Made by a program: the position numbers and the translations under genes. Of a DNA stretch of 10,492 nucleotides, positions 5,283 through 10,492 are shown piece by piece (the first letter of the stretch is position 1; each line of letters starts with the position of its first letter). The notes beneath the pieces were generated by a model, which saw only the letters and a program-made list of their open reading frames with translations, had not been told where the DNA came from and searched no databases. Source of the DNA: Candidatus Woesearchaeota archaeon (GTDB lineage: Archaea > Nanobdellota > Nanobdellia > Woesearchaeales > UBA11576); assembly GCA_016219765.1 (NCBI GenBank), contig JACRKM010000026.1:1-10492 (forward strand), in the 5' to 3' direction.

Positions 5283-5323
5283 GGTGACCACAATATTTAA
5301 ATATTTCTCTTTTTGTGGTCACC
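5283..5323. promoter_or_regulatory. Inverted repeat enclosing the fic TATA box
   Basis: GGTGACCACA (5283-5292) and TGTGGTCACC (5314-5323) are perfect 10-bp arms. The 21-nt spacer holds an AATATTTAAATATT TATA box for fic (minus strand, centred about 5298, 27 bp before ATG 5271). A dimeric regulator bound here would block TBP/TFB access. The identical half-sites at the gene's 3' end suggest the same factor can bind both places. The rightward arm also lies about 40 bp from the TATA box of the divergent radical SAM gene. Confidence 0.65.
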
Positions 5324-5363
5324 CGAACTGCCTGCGGAGGCAGCAGCATCCAGCACGAAAACA

Positions 5364-5370
5364 TTTATAA
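5364..5370 (+). promoter_or_regulatory. TATA box for the radical SAM gene
   Basis: TTTATAA is centred about 27 bp before ATG 5394, fitting a leaderless archaeal transcript and arguing against the longer in-frame N terminus from 5313. Confidence 0.6.
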
Positions 5371-5393
5371 ACGAACCAGGGCGGACAGGCGCC

Positions 5394-6554
5394 ATGACAA
5401 TGAGTACCAGCGATACGATCACAAAGACTCCCTATCATTCATGGTGCACAGGTTCCCTGCCCGAAGGCTGCGCAAGGTGCGTGCAGGGAAGAAAGATGGT
5501 TTTGTTCATCACCGGTTTATGCTCGCAACGTTGCTTTTACTGCCCTGTGAGCGAACACAAGTTCGGCCACGATGTTGTGTATGCGAACGAGTGGAAGATC
5601 AAAAACCCTGATGATCCTGTTGAGCTATTTGAAGAAGCACGGCTGACGGAAGCGACTGGCGCAGGCATCACTGGCGGCGATCCACTCGCAAAGGTGGATC
5701 GCTGCATTGACTATATCAAACAACTTAAGAGAAGATTTGGCAAGAATTTTCATATCCATTTGTACACGCCGCTCAAGCTAGTGACAGAAGAAAAGCTGCA
5801 GAAGCTGTACGCTGCAGGGCTCGATGAGATCCGCTTCCATCCCGATCTTGATGATAATGCTCTGTGGCCTCGCTTGAAATTGGCGCGCAAGTTTGGTTGG
5901 AATGTTGGGGTGGAGATTCCAGCTATTCCCGGCTATGAGGAGAAAACAAAGAGGCTGATCGATTACATAGCAGACAAGGTTGATTTTCTCAACATAAACG
6001 AGCTGGAGCGCTCGGATACCAAAACAGCACATTTCAAGCTGGATGCGATGCGTTTTGTGCAAAAGGACGATATCAGTTACGGCATTAGAGGAAGCCAAGA
6101 GATGGCGCTTGAGATGCTCGCGTATGCAAAAAGTAAAGGCTTACGAATGCATTTTTGCACGGCAAAACTCAAGGATGCAGTACAGATGACGAGCAGATTG
6201 CAGCGACGGTCAAAGCATATAGCTCTTCCATGCGACGAACATACTGACGAGGGATTGCTGGTGCGTGGTTGCATCTATCTTGAGCGACTTAGTCCGGGTG
6301 AGGGATATAGAGAAAAGCTCAAGGCTGCCGATAATGATTCTGTGCTCAAAGAGCTGCGGGAGGCAAAGCAGAAGATCCAAGCGCTTGCTAAGACAGATGT
6401 ATTCGTTGACGAGTCAAAGCTGCGCCTGCTGCTGCCTCCGAAGGTTGTGAAAAAGAATGCGTTGCTTTTCAGGAAACGGCTTAGGCTAGTTCCTGCGATC
6501 GTCGAGGAGTATCCGACAGTAGACGCGTTTGAAGTAGAAATTGATTTTCTTTGA
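5394..6554 (+). CDS. Radical SAM protein, COG2108-like
   Basis: This 386-aa protein carries the radical SAM cluster motif CxxxCxxC as CSQRCFYC (C43, C47, C50), followed by a TGGDP-type SAM-contact segment (GITGGDPL) and a TIM-barrel-like central region. Upstream is a second conserved cysteine set, WCTGSLPEGCARC (C18, C26, C29), which could bind a metal or help an auxiliary cluster. The GSLPEGC-x2-C-x2-G-x4-LFITGLC block is what I recall of COG2108, archaeal proteins described as related to pyruvate formate-lyase activating enzyme; the reaction is not known. The C-terminal 120 residues are charged and outside the radical SAM core. Start 5394 is chosen from the TATA box. It diverges from fic, with 122 bp between the start codons. 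Confidence 0.88.
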   Translation: MTMSTSDTITKTPYHSWCTGSLPEGCARCVQGRKMVLFITGLCSQRCFYCPVSEHKFGHDVVYANEWKIKNPDDPVELFEEARLTEATGAGITGGDPLAKVDRCIDYIKQLKRRFGKNFHIHLYTPLKLVTEEKLQKLYAAGLDEIRFHPDLDDNALWPRLKLARKFGWNVGVEIPAIPGYEEKTKRLIDYIADKVDFLNINELERSDTKTAHFKLDAMRFVQKDDISYGIRGSQEMALEMLAYAKSKGLRMHFCTAKLKDAVQMTSRLQRRSKHIALPCDEHTDEGLLVRGCIYLERLSPGEGYREKLKAADNDSVLKELREAKQKIQALAKTDVFVDESKLRLLLPPKVVKKNALLFRKRLRLVPAIVEEYPTVDAFEVEIDFL

Positions 6555-6628
6555 ATAGAATCATATTGAGCGCAATTCGCTTTGATTGATCTGACTGGTT
6601 CTGTTCTTCGAGGCAGAACTGCTAGTTC

Positions 6629-6964
6629 TTATCCGTACATCACTGCCCCTGAGATGACGCCCGCATATACGATCAGCCATAAGATGTACATGATGACTAA
6701 CGGCTTCTCTTTGTGCACGATACCGTAGATCAAGAGCGGTATCGTCATTAGAAAATACAGGCTCCACGTGATAAGCGATACACCGCTTGCATTATGATAA
6801 TACCATACCGTGAATATCTGCGGTAAGGTGCTGAGCGGAAACACAACTGCGACTGCCAGGATGAGTTTGTCCAGAAACCGGACTCGCGGGTCAGGATGCG
6901 GATAGGGATCTTTTGCAGACCGCGACTGCTTTCGATGATGCAAGTGGATAGCGGCAAGTTTCAC
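6629..6964 (-). CDS. SemiSWEET/PQ-loop family membrane protein
   Basis: This 111-aa protein has a basic, polar N terminus (1-29) and three membrane helices at about 31-54, 62-82 and 88-109. The PQ motif (P48-Q49 in STLPQIFTVWYYHNASGVSLITW) is the signature of the three-helix half-transporter unit that dimerises in SemiSWEET sugar transporters. The substrate cannot be read from sequence. The start is a GTG at 6964; no in-frame ATG lies before the first helix. A TTTTTAA about 30 bp upstream is a weak TATA candidate. It converges on the radical SAM gene with a 74-bp gap. The upstream region abuts the left end of structured element copy 2. Confidence 0.8.
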   Translation of the reverse strand: MKLAAIHLHHRKQSRSAKDPYPHPDPRVRFLDKLILAVAVVFPLSTLPQIFTVWYYHNASGVSLITWSLYFLMTIPLLIYGIVHKEKPLVIMYILWLIVYAGVISGAVMYG

Positions 6965-7009
6965 GAAAGGAATAAACCACCTGCACAGTTAAAAATGTTT
7001 CGTCTTATA

Positions 7010-7556
7010 GGCGTTATTGAAAACTTCTGAAGTCCGGCACAATCACTGCCACCGCCTTTCCGCGAGAGATTGAGCAATCCTGATTACAGCCGACAAGTTG
7101 GACGCCCCAGCGGCTGTCGATCCCAACGGCTCACTCCGTTGACACGTGCCCTAAGGTGGGTTTCACTGCGTTCAACCCACCGAGGAACACTTGTGGTCAG
7201 CAAAACTTCCCGTGAAGGGAATTTCGCGAAAGCAAAATCGCCTGAAAGCATCAACCGATTTTTCGGTTGTGGCACTCGAACTCCAGTCCGATTTTCGCTT
7301 CGCTCCAATCTGAAGACGAAAGGGGACAGAGTTCGTCGGTATTCGGCAGGCTTCATGCCCGTCTTGAGATGGGTTGCATCCAGATAGTCTGGATGTTCCG
7401 AAAATCTTTGATTTTCGATAATAAGGGAAGCATTCCCTTATGGGGATGTCGGCAATGAAAAATGACTGCGATATCACGAGCTTGGCGTCGCAGTGATTGA
7501 GCCGAGCGTGGCGAGGCGATGCCGGCACGACCCGCCGGTAGGTTTTCAATAATGCC
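7010..7556. repeat. Structured repeat element, copy 2 (complete, with a hairpin-array insertion)
   Basis: The ends are inverted repeats: GGCGTTATTGAAAAC (7010-7024) and GTTTTCAATAATGCC (7542-7556), matching over 14 of 15 positions. Left part 7033-7109 and right part 7441-7556 align with copy 1. The helix CAATCACTGC (7040-7049) with GCAGTGATTG (7490-7499) carries a compensatory change relative to copy 1 (C19:G135 becomes T7047:A7492). Between the inner stem arms CCCCA (7105-7109) and TGGGG (7441-7445) lie about 330 extra nt packed with hairpins. No gene is credible inside. The element fills the space between the SemiSWEET start and the stop of endonuclease III. Confidence 0.8.
7124..7440. repeat. 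Array of consecutive short hairpins inside copy 2
   Basis: Perfect stems follow one another. They are CAACGG/CCGTTG (7124-7141), GGTGGGTT/AACCCACC (7155-7181), TTCCC/GGGAA (7207-7221), CAACCGA/TCGGTTG (7252-7269) and CGAACTC/GAGTTCG (7277-7335, with inner GTCC/GGAC). The last three are CATCCAGA/TCTGGATG (7377-7395), CGAAAATC/GATTTTCG (7399-7417) and TAAGGGAA/TTCCCTTA (7422-7440). Several loops are only 3-4 nt. This density is not seen elsewhere in the window. Confidence 0.75.
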
Positions 7557-7559
7557 GTC

Positions 7560-8219
7560 CTATAATCTCTTTGTCACGCCTGTCTTCGGGCACAGCTCTT
7601 CTATAGGGCACTTGCTGCAGTAAGGCAGCGGAGCTTGACAGACTGCTCGGCCGTGCGCTTTAAGTAACCACTGCACTTCCTTCCAGTGTCGTTGTGGAAT
7701 AAGCTTGTTGAGATCCTCTTCGATTTTTTCCGGATTCTTCTGCTTGGTCCAGCCGAGGCGGCAGCTCACACGGATCACGTGTGTATCGACTACGATCCCG
7801 GGAACGATTTCAAATGCATTTGTAAGAATGACAATCGCAGTCTTTCTGCCGATCCCTGGAAGTTCGACGAGGTGATCGAGCTCTTTAGGAACCTGTCCAC
7901 GATGCTTCTCTGCAAGAATCTTGCATGCTGCAATGATATTCTTTGCCTTGTTGCCAGCAAATGAGACTTTACTGACATGCTTCATGAGATCGTCGACGCT
8001 CGCTTTTGCATAATCCTCTGCTTTCTTGTACTCTTTGAATAATCCGTTCGTCGCTTCGTTAACTACTTCGTCGCTCACTTGCGCAGAAAGGATTGCAGCT
8101 ACGAGAAGATCGAGCGGAGTTTTGAAGTTAAGATAATATTTTGCATTAGGATATATTTTTTTGAGCGCCTTAAGAACTTCTAGTGCCTTATCTTGGTTGT
8201 TGCTAACATCTTTTTCCAT
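7560..8219 (-). CDS. nth: Endonuclease III (DNA glycosylase/AP lyase)
   Basis: This 219-aa protein has the complete endonuclease III signature. It has an ILSAQVSD segment (43-50), helix-hairpin-helix LPGIGRKTA (120-128) with catalytic Lys126, and VDTH with catalytic Asp145. The C-terminal 4Fe-4S loop is C-x6-C-x2-C-x5-C (C194, C201, C204, C210). It removes oxidised pyrimidines and cleaves the resulting abasic site in base excision repair. Length and residues are standard, with no sign of damage. The ATG at 8219 is preceded by GGTG 8 nt upstream, and a TATA box lies about 35 bp upstream, just past the stop of the preceding gene. The stop codon is 3 nt from the right end of structured element copy 2. 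Confidence 0.97.
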   Translation of the reverse strand: MEKDVSNNQDKALEVLKALKKIYPNAKYYLNFKTPLDLLVAAILSAQVSDEVVNEATNGLFKEYKKAEDYAKASVDDLMKHVSKVSFAGNKAKNIIAACKILAEKHRGQVPKELDHLVELPGIGRKTAIVILTNAFEIVPGIVVDTHVIRVSCRLGWTKQKNPEKIEEDLNKLIPQRHWKEVQWLLKAHGRAVCQAPLPYCSKCPIEELCPKTGVTKRL

Positions 8220-8250
8220 AGTTGATACACCAACAATTGAACCACAGAAC

Positions 8251-8258
8251 TATATAAA
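8251..8258 (-). promoter_or_regulatory. TATA box for nth
   Basis: TTTATATA on the minus strand lies about 35 bp before ATG 8219. It would give a short leader of about 8-10 nt holding the GGTG ribosome binding sequence. It sits only a few bases after the stop codon of the deacylase gene. Confidence 0.6.
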
Positions 8259-8264
8259 GTTAGC

Positions 8265-8750
8265 TCAGTCAAGGTCAGCAATTCTTGGATGCGCGCTAAA
8301 TGACGTGATCAGTTTACGGAATGCCGTGTTTGATAGCGCTATGGACTCCGTGTTTAAGTTGGGATGAAAACTGAGCTCGTCAGCATTCCAGACTTTCGAA
8401 TCAACGACTGTCTGTGTCATTTTGTTCATATCATTGACGAGTCCAAGCGGCGACACTGCTCCCGGCGTTAGCTTGAGAATATAGAACAATTCTTCTTCTT
8501 TGGCAAACGCCAGCTTTTTGATTCCAAGGATCTTCTCAAGCTTCTTCATAGCGAGCCGTTCAGATGCCGGCATGATAACAAGAAAGAATTTGCCGGTGTC
8601 TTTTTCTCGCAAAAAGAGATTCTTGCACGCCATGCCCGGAACATCCTTGCAATGAATCTCGGCTTCTTCACACGTGAATACTGCAGGATGCCCATATAAT
8701 CTGTATTCGATACCGTTCTTTTTAAGATACTCTTCAACGTACTTTTCCAT
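8265..8750 (-). CDS. YbaK/ProX-type aminoacyl-tRNA deacylase
   Basis: This 161-aa stand-alone protein has the INS/YbaK editing-domain fold. KNLFLREK (43-50) contains the conserved Lys43, and FAKEEELFYILKLTPGAVSPLGLVND (82-107) carries the GxxxP loop as PGAVSPLG. HPNLNTESI (129-137) matches the conserved strand near the C terminus. Features match the ProXp-ala/PrdX group, which hydrolyses Ala mischarged on tRNA(Pro); the exact substrate could also be another small amino acid. ATG 8750 is supported by a TATA box about 25 bp upstream (leaderless). It is co-oriented with the PafA/Dop-like gene and nth but seems to be transcribed from its own promoter. Confidence 0.9.
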   Translation of the reverse strand: MEKYVEEYLKKNGIEYRLYGHPAVFTCEEAEIHCKDVPGMACKNLFLREKDTGKFFLVIMPASERLAMKKLEKILGIKKLAFAKEEELFYILKLTPGAVSPLGLVNDMNKMTQTVVDSKVWNADELSFHPNLNTESIALSNTAFRKLITSFSAHPRIADLD

Positions 8751-8770
8751 GGAGAACGATCACCCAAGTT

Positions 8771-8780
8771 CATATTTATA
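8771..8780 (-). promoter_or_regulatory. TATA box for the YbaK/ProX gene
   Basis: TATAAATATG on the minus strand is centred about 25 bp before ATG 8750, predicting a leaderless transcript. It lies in the 53-bp gap after the stop of the PafA/Dop-like gene. Confidence 0.6.
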
Positions 8781-8803
8781 GTTTTTGCAGGCAGCATTGG
8801 ACA

Positions 8804-10387
8804 TTAGCGATTTCGCTGTGCTAAAAATGATAGAATAGGTGAAATAAATGGTCGCATTCGTGAAACAACTTGTTCGATGACAGAACCCGTGTGGTACACT
8901 TGCACAGAATTGACGAATTCATCTACTTCATCAACGGCTTTCTTGGTGGTATCGTAGGGAGTTGGGAGGGACATGTTGTGCATTGCTTTGATGCCGAATT
9001 TGTCTACTGTGTACCAAATCGCATCCCAGGACACATGTGTGATCTTTATTACCTTCCCTCTTCTTTTCCAGTACTCAAGCCGATTTAGCACCGCGTTACG
9101 TGTCAATGCCCTGCTGCCTTCTGGCGGTCTTAATGCTGCAACGCGGATAGCTTCCTCGCACAAAAGTGTGTCCATCATTCCGTTCTTCACAAGAAGGTTG
9201 TACAATCCTTTATCAGGATCGATGTCGTGGTATTGAAGATTGATCTGTTCAAGTGTTCCGCTTGTGGTGTCTGGTTTTGCTGCGCGGCTATCTAGAAGTG
9301 TTTTTTTTGCCACCCAATCAAGCCGCCGCTCAAGGCAGGGATCATTGTCGGCAAGTCCTGCGAGTGTTTCTTCCCAGATACTGATGGTGTTGCACAGTTC
9401 GTTGTCTTGTCGTGCACGCGCCCATTGTTGCGCACTTTGCAGATAAGCTTTTTGCACGTCAAGGGCGCTCAGCCATTGTCCTCCTACCAATTGATGTTGC
9501 GCTTTAAAATCCATCGTTTTATTGAGTGCGCGCAATACTCCCAACCCGTCGATGAAGTTAAGGTGACCGAATAGATACCCGTCTTCTATCATGCCGAGCA
9601 CGATGCCCGTGGAGCCATACTTGAGATATGTTTGGTATTCACTCATGTTGGCATCGCCGCACACGACATGCAGCCGTCCAAGCGCACGCGCGTGGGGCTC
9701 GTCGCGCCAATTGAACAGTCCCTTGTCTCCGGTCGTTCTCATCCTGCTAAGCATTTTTATGTACGGAATGCGCTGCGAGAGCTGAAACACAGGTTTTTCA
9801 TCTTCGCGCACGAGGCTGCCTGAGCCAGACCACATAAAACGCGTGATGAGAAATGGGAGGATGTGCTGATAGATGGTGTACAATGCCCCGGTGTTTTTTT
9901 TCGATGATTCAGTAGATAAACTGGCTTCATTGATAGCTTGTAAGCGAATGTCCAAGGGTGCTGAAGATCGGTGGAGCTTGTGAGAATCAAAACTGTAGTT
10001 CTCATGGCAGCCAAACGTGATTGATGGCAGGCCACAGGCAGGTTCCTGCGAAGTTGCTGTATTGTGCCGAAAGAAGCGAAGCCGCCCTTTCACGATTGAA
10101 TTTGTATTATCATCAACGTGTCTAGTAAATTGCTTTGCAAGATTATTTAGTATGTGTTCACCTGCTTTGCTGTAAGCGACAACATCGTGCGCGCTTAGGC
10201 ATTCAGGTGTCGCATATTCAATATGACCAGTATCTTTGTATACGCGAGCTTGATTACGCGCGAATTCAAGATGGCATTGTGCACCTATCAGTATGTCATC
10301 ATAATTTACCTTGCTATGTGCCTGTCCATCATCGCTGATGAATGCGCAGCCGTACTCTGTTTCTTCGCCGAACACTCTTTGTTTCAT
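8804..10387 (-). CDS. PafA/Dop-family carboxylate-amine ligase (Pup ligase-like)
   Basis: This 527-aa protein has the glutamine-synthetase-like fold of Pup ligase PafA and depupylase/deamidase Dop. Motifs in order are GEETEYG (7-13, metal/ATP-binding Glu9), ARVYKDTGHIEYATPEC (47-63, candidate catalytic Asp52) and GCHENY (126-131). Then come LSQR (203-206), RDEPHA (228-233), RLHVVCGDANMSE (238-250), GGQWLSALDVQ (302-312), DWVAKK (357-362) and YHDID (386-390). Glu9 to Asp52 spans 43 residues, so the long Dop-loop of Dop enzymes is absent, favouring a PafA-like ligase. Other details (KAGEH, FQLSQR, GDAN) recall Dop. A roughly 10-residue insertion precedes GCHENY, and the C-terminal tail (about 490-527) has no counterpart I recall. 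PafA ligates the C-terminal Glu of Pup to substrate lysines. ATG 10387 has GGAG 7 nt upstream; an in-frame TTG at 10405 is less likely. Confidence 0.9.
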   Translation of the reverse strand: MKQRVFGEETEYGCAFISDDGQAHSKVNYDDILIGAQCHLEFARNQARVYKDTGHIEYATPECLSAHDVVAYSKAGEHILNNLAKQFTRHVDDNTNSIVKGRLRFFRHNTATSQEPACGLPSITFGCHENYSFDSHKLHRSSAPLDIRLQAINEASLSTESSKKNTGALYTIYQHILPFLITRFMWSGSGSLVREDEKPVFQLSQRIPYIKMLSRMRTTGDKGLFNWRDEPHARALGRLHVVCGDANMSEYQTYLKYGSTGIVLGMIEDGYLFGHLNFIDGLGVLRALNKTMDFKAQHQLVGGQWLSALDVQKAYLQSAQQWARARQDNELCNTISIWEETLAGLADNDPCLERRLDWVAKKTLLDSRAAKPDTTSGTLEQINLQYHDIDPDKGLYNLLVKNGMMDTLLCEEAIRVAALRPPEGSRALTRNAVLNRLEYWKRRGKVIKITHVSWDAIWYTVDKFGIKAMHNMSLPTPYDTTKKAVDEVDEFVNSVQVYHTGSVIEQVVSRMRPFISPILSFLAQRNR

Positions 10388-10430
10388 AGTTTTGCTCCAC
10401 TTCAATATACGCCGCCCAGTATAATCTCCA

Positions 10431-10459
10431 TTATTATAGTTATCTTTTATTATAGTTAT
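10431..10459 (-). promoter_or_regulatory. Tandem 13-nt repeats upstream of the PafA/Dop-like gene
   Basis: TTATTATAGTTAT occurs at 10431-10443 and again at 10447-10459, one exact direct repeat with a 16-nt period. On the coding strand each reads ATAACTATAATAA, so each contains a TATA-like core. The nearer copy lies about 50 bp before ATG 10387, which would give a leader of about 24 nt containing the GGAG ribosome binding sequence. They may be tandem promoters or a paired operator site. Confidence 0.45.
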
Positions 10460-10492
10460 TTTCTGACATTTAAGCCGTACGCTCGCAGTAAG

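Noticed and set aside
5272..5364. Longer N terminus of fic, and of the radical SAM gene in the opposite direction (5313-5393)
   Set aside because: Both would translate promoter sequence, including the inverted repeat and TATA boxes. The 5271 and 5394 starts fit the archaeal spacing.
7124..7440. CRISPR array
   Set aside because: The hairpins differ in sequence and spacing; there is no repeated unit with unique spacers.
7070..7549. Several open frames of about 60-125 aa inside element copy 2
   Set aside because: They overlap in several frames on both strands, follow hairpin arms and have low-complexity Arg/Ser-rich composition. They are by-products of the repeat.
10456..10492. Possible C-terminal end of an upstream minus-strand gene (frame ending in GLNVRK then TAA)
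   Set aside because: Only about 11 codons are visible and another frame is also open to the window edge, so nothing can be concluded. It matters only because a Pup-like partner might lie there.

Overview
The window most likely comes from an archaeon, probably a DPANN (Woesearchaeota-like) lineage. The main evidence is promoter architecture. At least six genes have an archaeal TATA box (such as TTTATATA, TTTAAATA or TTTATAA) about 24-35 bp upstream of the chosen start codon, often implying leaderless or nearly leaderless mRNAs. Gene content fits: a COG2108-type radical SAM protein, an archaeal-style endonuclease III, a YbaK/ProX-type deacylase, a small CDGSH protein, a VKOR and a His-rich cupredoxin. 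The lineage is inferred; there is no rRNA in the window.

Layout. Positions 1-199 hold the right part of a structured repeat element (copy 1). Positions 189-1442 (- strand) are a run of four tandem paralogous small membrane proteins of unknown function, one broken by an in-frame TGA. Positions 1638-2960 (+) form a tight three-gene cassette: cupredoxin lipoprotein, DoxX/MauE-like membrane protein and VKOR-type thiol oxidoreductase. Together these suggest electron transfer and disulfide formation outside the membrane. Positions 3008-3254 hold a TATA box, a perfect 14-bp palindrome and two nested hairpins leading into a CDGSH iron-sulfur gene. The CDGSH reading frame is interrupted at an A9 run.

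Next come a PEBP (YbhB/RKIP) lipoprotein and a Fic-domain protein on the minus strand. The fic gene carries the same inverted repeat (arms GGTGACCAC) at its promoter and again at its 3' end. A radical SAM gene diverges from fic and converges on a SemiSWEET/PQ-loop transporter. Positions 7010-7556 are copy 2 of the structured element: the same ends as copy 1, but with about 330 nt of dense hairpins in the apical loop.

The right side (all - strand) holds endonuclease III, a YbaK/ProX editing deacylase and a 527-aa protein of the PafA/Dop (Pup ligase/depupylase) fold. The last is the most surprising gene, because the characterised members of this family are bacterial. No Pup-like modifier, proteasome subunit or ATPase is visible in the window.
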